The position numbers and the translations under genes are program-made. Shown here one piece after another: positions 26,101 through 34,386 of a stretch of DNA of 35,010 nt. The notes under the pieces were generated by a model, which searched no databases, was not told the DNA's origin, and saw only the letters and a list, made by a program, of their open reading frames with translations. Every line of letters starts with the position of its first letter. Position 1 is the first letter of the stretch. The DNA is from Anaerolineae bacterium (GTDB taxonomy: Bacteria; Chloroflexota; Anaerolineae; Aggregatilineales; Aggregatilineaceae), in the NCBI GenBank assembly GCA_016926875.1, contig JAFGNU010000080.1, positions 1-35,010 on the forward strand. The letters are read 5' to 3'.

Positions 26101-26676
26101 ATGTCACCGTTACAGGCTGATGATTCCGTACGTTGGACCAAAAAAATCCAGGACGCCATCGCCGATAACAGCGCTCTGCGCGACGGGCTGACCGATGATG
26201 AGGCAATGCCGCTGATCGACTGGGGCGCGGCACGGGCAGAGCAGATCGGCGCGCGCATGGCTGCGCCGGACACGCCCGCGCCGGACGAGGAGCAGGTGTC
26301 GAGCACAGCGTATGCGCTGACGCGGTTGATGACACGTATCACCTGGGTGGTTACGTACCGTCACAAGAAAGATGCCGCCTGGCTGACCCGCACCTTTAAC
26401 AAGATCAACGATCTCAGTAGTGAACTGCACGGCCCGGATGTCCCGGCATTGTCCGAAGACGAGATCGCGGCGTGGATCGCGGAACACAAACAGTACAGCA
26501 ACGGTGAACTGGTCAATAAGCTGATTGCACGCCTGACGCCGCCCACGACACCAGACACGCCAGGCGCGCCACCAGACATACCGCCGGACACGTTACCGGG
26601 CGTATCGCCAGATATATCACCGGATTCTATTTCGCCTGATGAACCACTTGAACAAGGAGGCACACAATATGACTAG
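26101..26676 (+). CDS. Hypothetical protein with Asp/Pro-rich C-terminal tail
   Basis: A 191-residue acidic soluble protein with no recognised domain. Residues 1-145 look helical and globular (DEAMPLIDWGAARAEQIGARM; YALTRLMTRITWVVTYRHKKD; ALSEDEIAAWIAEHKQYSNGELVNKLIARL). Residues about 146-191 are low-complexity, with PD(T/I/S) repeated at short intervals and rich in Pro, Asp and Ser. There is no signal peptide or transmembrane segment. AGGACA lies about 9 nt before the ATG. The last codons overlap the start of the phospholipase-D-fold gene by 8 bp and also contain that gene's AAGGAGG ribosome site, so the two are translated together. Function is unknown. It might be a cytosolic partner of the membrane-anchored PLD-fold protein, but nothing in the sequence shows this. 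Confidence 0.75.
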   Translation: MSPLQADDSVRWTKKIQDAIADNSALRDGLTDDEAMPLIDWGAARAEQIGARMAAPDTPAPDEEQVSSTAYALTRLMTRITWVVTYRHKKDAAWLTRTFNKINDLSSELHGPDVPALSEDEIAAWIAEHKQYSNGELVNKLIARLTPPTTPDTPGAPPDIPPDTLPGVSPDISPDSISPDEPLEQGGTQYD

Positions 26677-27853
26677 ACGATCTCAGAGGTCTAGTAAGAC
26701 CACCAGCAAGACCCAACGCGCCACCGTTGGCGGGCTGTCCGGCATAGCCATTATCATAATCGTTTTGATTGCGCAGTACGTGTTGGGCATTGATGTCCTG
26801 AAGACCGAAGAAGGGGACAAGGGCCCGGTAATCGAATCCGGATCGGGTGAAGTGGCGTCGATTGAGGGGGGAATCGACGGCGGGTGGTATCAGCTTTATT
26901 TTACCCAGCCGATCAACACCCAAAACGAGAGCCTGTTCGCTGGGGCACCGCTCGAAAATGCGCTGGTGAATGCGCTGGATGGTGCGCAGCAGACCATCGA
27001 TGCCGCCTTGTTTGAGATGAATTCGCAGCCGGTGACCGATGCGCTGATCCGCGCGCACGAGCGCGGGGTGCAGGTGCGCTTTGTGACAGATGGCGAGCAC
27101 GGGCTTGAGTCCCCTGACACGACCATCGACCAGCTTGAGGACGCGGATATCCCGGTTGTGTCTGACGATGGGCGTGGGGGCTTCATGCATGACAAGTTTA
27201 TCGTGATCGACGGGCTGTACGTGTGGACCGGCTCAACCAATATCACGCACAACGGTATTTATAATAATAACAACAATGCGATTCTGATCCGCTCATCCCG
27301 GCTAGCGGCAAACTTCAGCGCCGAGTTTGAAGAATTATTCAGTGGCGAATTTGGCAAGACGTCACCGAATACGATTGCCAACCCGTCGGTGAACATCGAA
27401 GGCACCCAGATCGAAACAATTTTCGAGTCGGAGGGCAACGCACCTGCGCGGCTGGTCGAACTGATCAACCAGGCGCATTCGGTGCGCTTTATGGCGTTTT
27501 CGCTGACACGCGATGACCTGATCCAACCCCTGCTGACCCGCGCGCAGAACGGCCAGCTTGATCTAAAGGGGATAGTCGAGGCCAGTTCGCGCCAGTTTGT
27601 CAAAGACCTGTTTTGCGCCGGACTGGACATGCGGCAGGATGGCAACCCGGATGTTTTTCACCATAAAGTATTCATCATCGACGAGTCAATCGTGGTGATG
27701 GGATCGTTCAATTTCTCGGCCAGAGCCGCTGATGACAACGATGAAAACCTGTTGATTATCCACAATACGGACATCGCCAGTGCATACCTGGATGAATTCA
27801 ACCGGCGTTGGGCAGAGGCGCAAGCCGTATCGGATGCGGATATGGGCTGCTGA
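26669..27853 (+). CDS. Membrane-anchored phospholipase D-fold protein with two HKD motifs
   Basis: A 394-residue protein. A basic N-terminus and one hydrophobic helix (about 22-40) anchor it, with the catalytic part predicted outside. HKD motif 1 is MHDKFIVIDG (H174, K176, D181) followed by TGSTN. HKD motif 2 is FHHKVFIIDE (H331, K333, D338) followed by MGSFNFS. Both are intact, so the enzyme should be active as a monomer of the phosphodiesterase (PLD/nuclease/transphosphatidylase) superfamily. The substrate (nucleic acid or phospholipid) is not decided by sequence; Nuc/MIT1-like backbone-cleaving enzymes and cardiolipin synthases share this core. Start: AAGGAGG at 26654-26660 sits 8 nt before ATG 26669, so the in-frame upstream ATG at 26639 is rejected. 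Confidence 0.93.
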   Translation: MTRRSQRSSKTTSKTQRATVGGLSGIAIIIIVLIAQYVLGIDVLKTEEGDKGPVIESGSGEVASIEGGIDGGWYQLYFTQPINTQNESLFAGAPLENALVNALDGAQQTIDAALFEMNSQPVTDALIRAHERGVQVRFVTDGEHGLESPDTTIDQLEDADIPVVSDDGRGGFMHDKFIVIDGLYVWTGSTNITHNGIYNNNNNAILIRSSRLAANFSAEFEELFSGEFGKTSPNTIANPSVNIEGTQIETIFESEGNAPARLVELINQAHSVRFMAFSLTRDDLIQPLLTRAQNGQLDLKGIVEASSRQFVKDLFCAGLDMRQDGNPDVFHHKVFIIDESIVVMGSFNFSARAADDNDENLLIIHNTDIASAYLDEFNRRWAEAQAVSDADMGC

Positions 27854-27876
27854 ATGCAGCAGGGGGAATAATCCCA

Positions 27877-28782
27877 ATGGGCGGGCAACTCGACTCCGTC
27901 AATTCAACGCTGGACAGCTTGAGGCTGCTGCGCAGTGACGATCCGGCAGAGCGCAAGCGGGGTATAGCCGACCTGCGCGGGCTGTCGGATGATCCGCGCG
28001 TGTTGGATCTGCTTGACGATTTGTATCATACCGATCCAGACCCCGAAGTACGCGAGATGGCGGGCCAGGCGATCGAGTGGTTTATGCCGGATGTCCCGGC
28101 GCCGGGACCGGAGCTTGCGGCACGCGGTAATGCGCTGATTGCAGCCAGCAAACGGACGCAAGTGGCGCAGGCTCCGCAGGCGCGCGCGCTGGCATCGCCG
28201 CCTGCTGCCGCCCGCACCGTGCGGATGCGGCGGATGTTTCTGCTCACGCCGGGCAATGCGAAGTTTGTAGCCCGCCGTGTGAGCGAGCTGTCGGTGGCCA
28301 AACGAAGCAGAGGCCGCGAGGCTTTTTTTGTAGCCGGTATTGTGCTGCTGGTCGTGGCAGTACTTGGACTATTGGTGCTGCCCAACTGGATCGAACCCGA
28401 TTCCGGCACCCTGTCTTTTCTCAGCGCGGATTACATGGAAGATCAGATGCGCGACCGTTTCACGACAGCAGCGATTGGGTTGATAGTTGTGTTTGGACTG
28501 CTGCTCATCCTGGGCCTGGTGCAGCGGCGGCGGCCATACGTGCCCAAGCAAAAGGAAGGTAATCGCCTGCTGAAAGGCCGGGTAGTGGCCTGCACGGGTC
28601 ATTTGGACGGCGAAGGCGATTATTATGTCAAGCTGCGCTACCAGTTCCGGTCGCCATCCGGGCGCAAGATCGTTTACCAGGCGAGCCGCATCCGGAATGA
28701 TTTAAAAAACAAGCCGCTGCCCGCTGCCGGAACACCGGTAGCGGTCTATTACCGGCACGATAGGTCTTTTCGGGTGTTATGA
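27877..28782 (+). CDS. HEAT-like/DUF3592-like membrane protein, paralogue A
   Basis: A 301-residue protein in three parts. An N-terminal HEAT-repeat-like helical pair (about 10-70) has LRSDDPAERKRGIADL and TDPDPEVREMAGQA. A disordered Ala/Pro linker follows, then FLLTPGNAKFVARR and two transmembrane helices (about 150-169 and 196-216). The C-terminal beta domain (about 228-301) has RLLKGRVVACTGHLDGEGDYYVKLRY, PLPAAGTPVAVYY and a closing FRVL, the DUF3592-type pattern. It is clearly paralogous to the next gene in the N-terminal block, the PGN motif and the C-terminal block. AGGGGG lies about 10 nt before ATG 27877; the frame opens earlier, but that would overlap the PLD gene. Function is unknown. 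DUF3592 proteins are membrane proteins without an established activity. Confidence 0.8.
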   Translation: MGGQLDSVNSTLDSLRLLRSDDPAERKRGIADLRGLSDDPRVLDLLDDLYHTDPDPEVREMAGQAIEWFMPDVPAPGPELAARGNALIAASKRTQVAQAPQARALASPPAAARTVRMRRMFLLTPGNAKFVARRVSELSVAKRSRGREAFFVAGIVLLVVAVLGLLVLPNWIEPDSGTLSFLSADYMEDQMRDRFTTAAIGLIVVFGLLLILGLVQRRRPYVPKQKEGNRLLKGRVVACTGHLDGEGDYYVKLRYQFRSPSGRKIVYQASRIRNDLKNKPLPAAGTPVAVYYRHDRSFRVL

Positions 28783-28909
28783 TACTGCGCGTGTTGTTCA
28801 TGCCAGGCTAAAGATTAGCGGCCGCATACATGGTAGCGCTTGCCTCTATTTGACTGGGTTGAGATGCGCCTGGTTGTGATCTTGCGTGTGTTTGGTTTGA
28901 GACAACGTG

Positions 28910-30094
28910 ATGAACGAAAACACTGCCACAGATTCCTTTGCCCTTCTCAAGGGCCTCCGCCAGTTGGAAAGCTCCGATCCTGCGGAACGCAAACATGCCG
29001 TTATGGTCTTGAGCAGTTATCAGGACGATACGCGCGTGCGGGACGTGCTGCGATATACAGCAGACACCGACCCGGACCCTGGTGTGTGTGCACTGGCACG
29101 GCAGCATGTGTTGAGGACTGCGCAGCCGACCACCGAATCCGATCCATTCTCTCAACACTCCTCCGGCCAGCGTAAGGCACGTTCGCGTTCAGTCGCTGGC
29201 CCGGCCTGGATGTGCAAGTTTTGCCGGACGGAAAACATTACCGGTGATGTCTGCCCCAACTGCGGGGCGGACCGGGCATCTGGGCAGGCATCTGCGAAGG
29301 AGCGGCGGCGTGCCCGTGCTGCTTCTGGCAACTGGATGGCTTCTGAACAGCCATTTTTGTTTCATCCGGGCAACAGGCGGTTTTTGCAGGGTAAATCAAG
29401 AGGACTGTCAGGCACCGCTACCGGCGGGTTGATTGCTGTGCTGCTGGTGCTGGTGTTGGCTATGGTCGGCTTGTTTGTGGTCGTCGGCATCCCCCACTGG
29501 TTGCAGGCGCGTGAGCTGGATCGCTCCGGTGTGATCACGCAGGGCACGGTGATCGAACGCGATATCCATGAAGATGACGAGGGCAGCGACACCTACTACG
29601 TGCGCTACAGCTTTGTCGCCGGTGATGGTCGCGCCTACGAGCGCCAGCAGCAGGTCAGCCGGAGCAACTATTCGAATTGGGCACGCGGCGCCACCGTCCG
29701 TGTGAAATACTTGACCGGCGATCCGGCTGTTTCCCGGCTGGTTGACGATAACACGGCGGATAGCGGCAGCCGGATCGTGTTGATCATTAGCGTGGTGGCA
29801 ATCGCGCTGGTGATGATTTTTGTCGTGCTGGCGGTCGACCAGCGCAGCCGGAACCGGCGACTGGCGAGCAAGGGCCAGCTGCTGCGCGGCGAGGTGCTCG
29901 TCTGTACCGGGCACAAAGATAGTGATGGCGATTACTTTGTCACGCTGCGCTACTGCTTTCTTTCACCAGAAGACCGCGAGATCACCGCGCGTGACCGCCG
30001 GTTGGCGAACGATCTCAAGCACGCGTCCTTACCTGCTCCGGGCACGGCGGTTGCAGTGCTCTACGCAGATGACGACACGTACAAGGTGTTGTAG
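28910..30094 (+). CDS. HEAT-like/zinc-ribbon/DUF3592-like membrane protein, paralogue B
   Basis: A 394-residue paralogue of the preceding gene, longer by two insertions. The N-terminal HEAT-like block (SSDPAERKHAVMVL, TDPDPGVCALARQHV) is followed by a zinc ribbon CKFC...CPNCG (C102, C105, C115, C118) and then FLFHPGNRRFL. Transmembrane helix 1 is at about 172-193. A second DUF3592-like beta domain between the helices (about 208-280, GTVIERDIHEDDEGSDTYYVRYSF and RVKYLTGDP) precedes helix 2 at about 288-308. The C-terminal block (LLRGEVLVCTGHKDSDGDYFVTLRY, LPAPGTAVAVLY) is shared with paralogue A. ATG 28910 is chosen over a GTG three bases before it; the ribosome site is weak (GAGACAACG). A 127-bp gap follows paralogue A, so an own promoter is possible. 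Confidence 0.82.
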   Translation: MNENTATDSFALLKGLRQLESSDPAERKHAVMVLSSYQDDTRVRDVLRYTADTDPDPGVCALARQHVLRTAQPTTESDPFSQHSSGQRKARSRSVAGPAWMCKFCRTENITGDVCPNCGADRASGQASAKERRRARAASGNWMASEQPFLFHPGNRRFLQGKSRGLSGTATGGLIAVLLVLVLAMVGLFVVVGIPHWLQARELDRSGVITQGTVIERDIHEDDEGSDTYYVRYSFVAGDGRAYERQQQVSRSNYSNWARGATVRVKYLTGDPAVSRLVDDNTADSGSRIVLIISVVAIALVMIFVVLAVDQRSRNRRLASKGQLLRGEVLVCTGHKDSDGDYFVTLRYCFLSPEDREITARDRRLANDLKHASLPAPGTAVAVLYADDDTYKVL

Positions 30095-30259
30095 CTCACA
30101 TTCTGCCTCTCAAAACGATAGCTGCTGTCCGGCCATGCCGTGCAGAATCGGGCACCGCAGGTGTGTATGCGCCTGGTGGTCGCTGCATCTTGACGCCGGA
30201 CGGCCAATCGTGCACACTGTGGCAGGAACTATCCGGGACCGGATCGGGCAAGGATAATC

Positions 30260-30961
30260 ATGTTTCTGTACGGCATTGTGTTGATGGTGGCCGGCGGTGG
30301 GCTGCTGGCTGGTGTGGCGGCGCTGGCGACCTGGCTGCACCGGCGGTTTAGCTTGCCCTACGCGCTACTGACCGTCGGCGTGCTGACGTATATGGGGGCG
30401 CTGGTGGTCCAGTTTGTGCTGCTGCGCGCGCTGGACCACACGTTGCTAGAGATTCTGCCGGTCGGCGCGCTGGCGGTTGGGCTGGCGGCGGGCTTTACCG
30501 AGGAAACGGCGCGGCTGCTGGGTTACCAGTATCTTGCGCGCGGGGCGGTCAACCGTCCACAGGCGTTGATGATCGGGCTTGGACACGGGTTTTCGGAAAC
30601 AATCTACACCGGGTTGTTAGCCGCCGGATTGGGGCTGTCGGTGTTGGGATACGGAAGCGACCGCCCGGACGATCTGTCCGCCCTGACAAGCGGGGCGTTG
30701 GCCGAAGCACTCAACGGGCTGCTGCCGCTGGCGATGCACATGGGGCTGAGTTGGGTCGTGCTGCAAGTTTTTCTACGCGGGCAGTTGTTCTGGCTGTTCG
30801 CCGCGATCTTTATCCATATCGTTGCCGAGACAACGGCGGCACTGATCGGCCCTAACGACGCCTGGGCGGTGGTGCTCTGGCGTGCACTGGTTGCGTTGAT
30901 CGGACTGATCCTTATAACCCGCTTGAATGCACCCGAACTGGCAGTTGAGGAGACGGGGTAA
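30260..30961 (+). CDS. YhfC-type (CPBP-like) intramembrane metalloprotease
   Basis: A 233-residue protein with about six or seven hydrophobic helices. Conserved polar residues sit in membrane context: TEETAR (E81, E82, R85), GLGHGFSETIY (H109, E113), AMHMGLS (H160) and IHIVAE (H186). This is the EExxR...Hxxx(E)...H pattern of the YhfC family (PF10086 type), relatives of Abi/CAAX-type proteases. A CAAX-like or membrane-protein-cleaving role is the family guess; activity is unproven in most members. AAGGA lies 6 nt before ATG 30260. It follows paralogue B after 165 bp and precedes the DUF456 gene by 7 bp, so it forms a pair with that gene. Confidence 0.85.
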   Translation: MFLYGIVLMVAGGGLLAGVAALATWLHRRFSLPYALLTVGVLTYMGALVVQFVLLRALDHTLLEILPVGALAVGLAAGFTEETARLLGYQYLARGAVNRPQALMIGLGHGFSETIYTGLLAAGLGLSVLGYGSDRPDDLSALTSGALAEALNGLLPLAMHMGLSWVVLQVFLRGQLFWLFAAIFIHIVAETTAALIGPNDAWAVVLWRALVALIGLILITRLNAPELAVEETG

Positions 30962-30968
30962 GGTGGAT

Positions 30969-31466
30969 ATGGCCGAATCCGTGTTGATCGTAATAGCATT
31001 TGCGCTGATGATCGTGGGACTGGGACTGACCGTGATCCCGTTTGTGCCCGGCCCGCTGCTGGTGTGGGCAGTCGGCCTGGTGTTTGCGATCCTGAACGGA
31101 TTTGAGCGTGTACCGTACATCTCGCTAGCTGTGATGACGCTGATTATGCTGGCGGGATCAACAACGGAATTCTGGACGCCGCTGCTTGGTCTGCGAACCG
31201 AGGGCAGCTCGTGTATGGCGACGCTGGGCAGCCTGATCGGCGGGCTGGCGGGTACGTTTATGATCCCGATCCCCATCATTGGGACGGTCGCCGGGATGGT
31301 GATCGGCGCGCTGCTGTTCGAGTTTTTGCGCCAGGGTGAGCTTCAGGGCGCAGCGCGGGCCGGGGGAACGGCCCTTAAGCTGTATCTGCTTGGCGTCGTC
31401 TTTGAATTTGCGTCCAGCGTGGCGATTCTGCTCGTCTTTGCGGTGAGCATTTACCTGACGCGCTGA
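30969..31466 (+). CDS. DUF456 family small membrane protein
   Basis: A 165-residue membrane protein with hydrophobic helices at about 4-50 (two), 60-75, 90-115 and 140-165. The family pattern GLTVIPFVPGPLLVWAV near the N-terminus and the repeated GSLIGGLAGTFMIPIPIIGTVAGMVIGALLFEFLRQG is characteristic of DUF456, a group of Gly-rich putative membrane proteins of unknown function. ATG 30969 begins 7 bp after the YhfC gene stop, and a GTG at 30963 is an alternative start. The pattern EFWTPLLGLRTEGSS lies between the two halves. Function is unknown, and association with the YhfC gene is only positional. Confidence 0.85.
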   Translation: MAESVLIVIAFALMIVGLGLTVIPFVPGPLLVWAVGLVFAILNGFERVPYISLAVMTLIMLAGSTTEFWTPLLGLRTEGSSCMATLGSLIGGLAGTFMIPIPIIGTVAGMVIGALLFEFLRQGELQGAARAGGTALKLYLLGVVFEFASSVAILLVFAVSIYLTR

Positions 31467-31500
31467 CCATTTTGGAGAGTAAAGAGAGGGAATACACCAC

Positions 31501-32196
31501 ATGCACAAAACCATTGGCATCCTGGGCGGGATGAGTCCCGAATCGACCGCCGAGTACTACCAGCACATCACGCATACGTACACCGAACGCTTTGGCGATT
31601 ACGGCTACCCGCCGATTATCATCTACAGCGTGAGTTTCCAGCCCTATGTGGATTGGCCGCTGCAAGATCGTTGGGACCTGGTGGCGCAGGGCTTGAGCGA
31701 CGGCGCGCGCAAACTGGAAGCTGCCGGGGCGGACTTTATCCTGATCGCTACCAATACGATGCACCTGGTTTTTGACGAGGTGCAGGCCAGCGTGAAGGTG
31801 CCAATGCTTAGCTTGCTGGATGCTGCCGGGGAGGCTGTGCGGGCGCGTGATATGCAGACCGTAGGCTTGCTGGGCACAAAGTTCACGATGGAAAAGTCGT
31901 TCTACCAGGACGCGCTGAGCAAGCGGGGAATCACCGTGCTGGTGCCGGACGCGGACGACCGCTCGGTTGTGAACGACGTGATCTACAACGAGCTGGTCGC
32001 CGGGCGCATCCGCGCCGAGTCCCGCGCCGGGTTCGTGGCAATCATCAACCGGCTGGCGGCGCGCGGCGCGCAGGGCATTATCCTGGGCTGCACCGAGATT
32101 CCGCTGCTGGTCAGCGAGGCCGACGCGGGAATACCCCTGTTCAATACCACCACCATTCACGCCGACGCGGCATTAAATTATGCGCTAGAAGCATAA
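31501..32196 (+). CDS. Aspartate/glutamate racemase family protein (YgeA-like Thr/Cys active site)
   Basis: A 231-residue cytosolic Asp/Glu racemase-fold protein. IGILGGMSPEST (5-16) is the family opening. The first active-site position is Thr84 in IATNTMH, where standard racemases have Cys in a CNTxH motif. The second is the usual Cys197 in LGCTEIPLL. The same Thr/Cys arrangement is known in E. coli YgeA (EcL-DER), which racemises L-Asp/L-Glu by an atypical route, so an active enzyme is possible. GAGAGGGA lies about 11 nt before the ATG, 34 bp after the DUF456 gene. It may supply D-amino acids for the wall or act on other amino acids. The gene ends at a strong hairpin terminator. Confidence 0.9.
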   Translation: MHKTIGILGGMSPESTAEYYQHITHTYTERFGDYGYPPIIIYSVSFQPYVDWPLQDRWDLVAQGLSDGARKLEAAGADFILIATNTMHLVFDEVQASVKVPMLSLLDAAGEAVRARDMQTVGLLGTKFTMEKSFYQDALSKRGITVLVPDADDRSVVNDVIYNELVAGRIRAESRAGFVAIINRLAARGAQGIILGCTEIPLLVSEADAGIPLFNTTTIHADAALNYALEA

Positions 32197-32214
32197 CCGC
32201 CCGGCAGAAAAACG

Positions 32215-32252
32215 AACAACCGCCTGCTCCACAGTCCGCGCAGGCGGTTGTT
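32215..32252. terminator. Strong hairpin terminator shared by convergent racemase and nuclease genes
   Basis: AACAACCGCCTGC (32215-32227) pairs perfectly with GCAGGCGGTTGTT (32240-32252), a 13-bp stem with a 12-nt loop. On the minus strand CGTTTTTC follows the stem, so it clearly terminates the nuclease transcript. On the plus strand the tail is weaker but it can also end the racemase operon. Confidence 0.85.
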
Positions 32253-32260
32253 AGGTGTGG

Positions 32261-34135
32261 CTACTGCCCCAATTCCAACCCGACCAGCACCGGGTCATGG
32301 TCCGATGAGCGGTAGGCGTCGTCGCTGTAGAAGGCGGTGATCTGCTCTTCGGATTTGTACTCCTCGTTATAGTCCAGCACACGCGGTTCGTCGGCGTTGA
32401 TATGCCAGAGCAACGCCCCGGTCACCTGATCGTTCAGGCTGGCGCTGGCCAGCGCATGATCCAGCGTCCCGACCTCGCCAAAGTAGATGTACGAGTAATC
32501 CGCGTCTCCCACAAAGCGCTTAAGCAGGTTGGTATAACCACCACCTTGCAGCGCCATGAGCGGGTCTTCCATAGCATAGGCGTTCAGATCGCCGATGATC
32601 AGCACGTCGGGATCGCTGCTGCCGGTGGGGTCTGTTGCCAGCCAGTCGATCAGCGTAGCAGCCGCCTGCACACGCTCCTGGTTCCAGCAGCCCTGGCCGT
32701 CGCCTTGGTCGGCGCTGTCGGGCCGCACAGCGGTGCATGATTTTGACTTGAGATGGTTCACAACCACCGTGAACACCTCGCCGGTGGCGATCTCTTCGAA
32801 TGCCTGCGCGACCGGCGGGCGGCGAATGTCAAACGGAGAGGCGAGCGTGGTCACGGGCGGGCCGACCGGCTGGACCGCCGCCGGGCGGTAAACGAGCGCT
32901 TGCTTGATCTCGTCGCCGCCCTCGTCCGAATCCGGGATCGGCAGCGGGTAGCCGTCGGGGTCGGGGATATAAGCATAAACGCCTTCCCCGGCAATGGTAT
33001 TCAGGCCGTTCACCAGGTCGGCAATAGCGCTGTCCGGCCCGTCGCCGTCGTTCTCGATTTCGATCAGGCCGATCACGTCAGCATCCAGGGCCAGGATCGC
33101 GTTGATGATCTTGTCGCGCTGGCGGGCGAACTCGGCGGGCGTGCTCGCGCCGCGCGATGTTGGGAAGCCGCCGCCTGCCCCGTCGCCGTTGAAGTAGTTC
33201 AGCACGTTGAAGCTGGCAACCGCCAGCGTGCCGCCAACCGGATCGGGCGCGCCGGGGCGGCTGTTGGACGGAATAAAAGTGGGCGTTGCGGTGGCGTGAA
33301 TGCGATACAGGCCAAACTCGTGACTGACGACGCCTGTCAGGTTGGATACCGTATCTCCTGCCCGCACGGTGTTATTGGCGCTGAGTCCGGGCGCCGGATA
33401 CGGTACGATGGCGGGATTCTCCTGGTTGCTGCCGTCGTCCAGCGTGATCTGGCGCTTGAGGTTGTCCTCAGCCAGCGCGTTTGCCGCCGCGCCCGGCGCG
33501 ACAACGTTGGTTGGGATGGTCAGCCGCCCGCCCTGGGCTAGCAGCATCTGGCCGTAGCGTCCCAGGTCGTAATTTTCAGCGACCGTCAGTTCTTGCAAGA
33601 TGACAACCAGCATCCCTTCATACCGCTCCCAGTCGGTCACGTTCTCGACCGGCAGCGTGACGGTGACCGGTGCAGCGCTGGCGCTCCCGCACACCGTTAC
33701 GGCGCTGATGTTGCGCAGTTCGGTCAGGAAAGCGCCGCTGCTGGATGCCTCCGCGACCTTGCCTTCTGCCCGCACCACATCGCCGACGGTCACATCCACG
33801 CCAAAGCCCCGGTCAAACACAAAAATGCCTTCAGACGTCAGCGGATCGGCATCCATATCTGTATCTTCTTCTTGCACAAAAAAACCGCCCAACCCGGTAG
33901 CCACGTCCTGAAAATCACCAACGACCACGCCTTCGATGGTGTGCGCGCTAAAACCCAGCGAACTGACATCTTCGCTGCCCTGGATATCGTGGATCAAGGT
34001 GGCGGGATCGCCGCAGCCCTGCCTACTGGCTGGCACTGCTCCGGCTGTATTGTGCGACAAACCGGCCCAGGGAATGCTCATCACAACACACAGCAAAACT
34101 GCTGCCATCCATATCCACCCATGTCTGTTACGCAT
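32261..34135 (-). CDS. Secreted ExeM/NucH-like extracellular endonuclease with OB-like N-terminal domain
   Basis: A 624-residue protein. A signal peptide (about 1-33: basic start, hydrophobic core, then AGAVPAS) is followed by an OB-fold/YhcR-type region (about 40-290; IEGVVVGDFQD, GFFVQEED, GIFVFD) as in ExeM/NucH-family nucleases. The EEP catalytic domain (about 303-622) shows VASFNVLNYF (N310), IGLIEIEND (E359), VVNHLKSKS, IIGDLNAY and a final SSDHDPV. A Cys pair in the KSC...GCWN loop is family-typical and probably forms a disulfide. It is likely exported and cleaves extracellular DNA. GGAGG lies just before ATG 34135, and an extended -10 TGCTATGAT is at 34197-34189. It is convergent with the racemase gene. 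Confidence 0.93.
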   Translation of the reverse strand: MRNRHGWIWMAAVLLCVVMSIPWAGLSHNTAGAVPASRQGCGDPATLIHDIQGSEDVSSLGFSAHTIEGVVVGDFQDVATGLGGFFVQEEDTDMDADPLTSEGIFVFDRGFGVDVTVGDVVRAEGKVAEASSSGAFLTELRNISAVTVCGSASAAPVTVTLPVENVTDWERYEGMLVVILQELTVAENYDLGRYGQMLLAQGGRLTIPTNVVAPGAAANALAEDNLKRQITLDDGSNQENPAIVPYPAPGLSANNTVRAGDTVSNLTGVVSHEFGLYRIHATATPTFIPSNSRPGAPDPVGGTLAVASFNVLNYFNGDGAGGGFPTSRGASTPAEFARQRDKIINAILALDADVIGLIEIENDGDGPDSAIADLVNGLNTIAGEGVYAYIPDPDGYPLPIPDSDEGGDEIKQALVYRPAAVQPVGPPVTTLASPFDIRRPPVAQAFEEIATGEVFTVVVNHLKSKSCTAVRPDSADQGDGQGCWNQERVQAAATLIDWLATDPTGSSDPDVLIIGDLNAYAMEDPLMALQGGGYTNLLKRFVGDADYSYIYFGEVGTLDHALASASLNDQVTGALLWHINADEPRVLDYNEEYKSEEQITAFYSDDAYRSSDHDPVLVGLELGQ

Positions 34136-34188
34136 ATGCTCCTCCCTTTGTAGACTTTCTGTCTGGTAACGGGCCAGAAGCCTCCTGC

Positions 34189-34197
34189 ATCATAGCA
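34189..34197 (-). promoter_or_regulatory. Candidate extended -10 promoter for the nuclease gene
   Basis: TGCTATGAT on the minus strand fits an extended -10 (TGnTATGAT). No good -35 is seen (CCAAAA at 17 bp), and the predicted leader is about 47 nt. Confidence 0.35.
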
Positions 34198-34284
34198 CAT
34201 CCCGCGCTTGTTTTGGATTAAAAACCCCTTGTTTGCCATTTCCGGCTGATCCAACAAATTGATGCGCGCGCGGTACCGCACGCC

Positions 34285-34312
34285 AAAAACCGCTCTCCGA
34301 GAAGGAGAGCGG
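34285..34312 (-). terminator. Intrinsic terminator of the EPT-repeat protein gene
   Basis: On the minus strand CCGCTCTCC/GGAGAGCGG (9 bp, 5-nt loop, 34290-34312) is followed by TTTTT (34289-34285). It lies 75 bp after the stop at 34387, a standard rho-independent terminator. Confidence 0.85.
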
Positions 34313-34386
34313 CCCATGTAGTGTAACAGATTTACCTGTTTGAGATGGACAACCAGTTTTGGTACTGGTGTCAAACGTTGGCCTCG

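Noticed and set aside
26627-27190. A 187-codon minus-strand frame antisense to the PLD-fold gene
   Set aside because: It lies opposite an intact two-HKD protein with an ideal ribosome site and has no recognisable motif of its own.
26101-32196. The PLD/DUF3592/YhfC run considered as a defined anti-phage system
   Set aside because: No known defence signature gene, toxin or sensor is present, and the run includes ordinary-looking genes (DUF456, racemase). It is kept only as a speculative finding.
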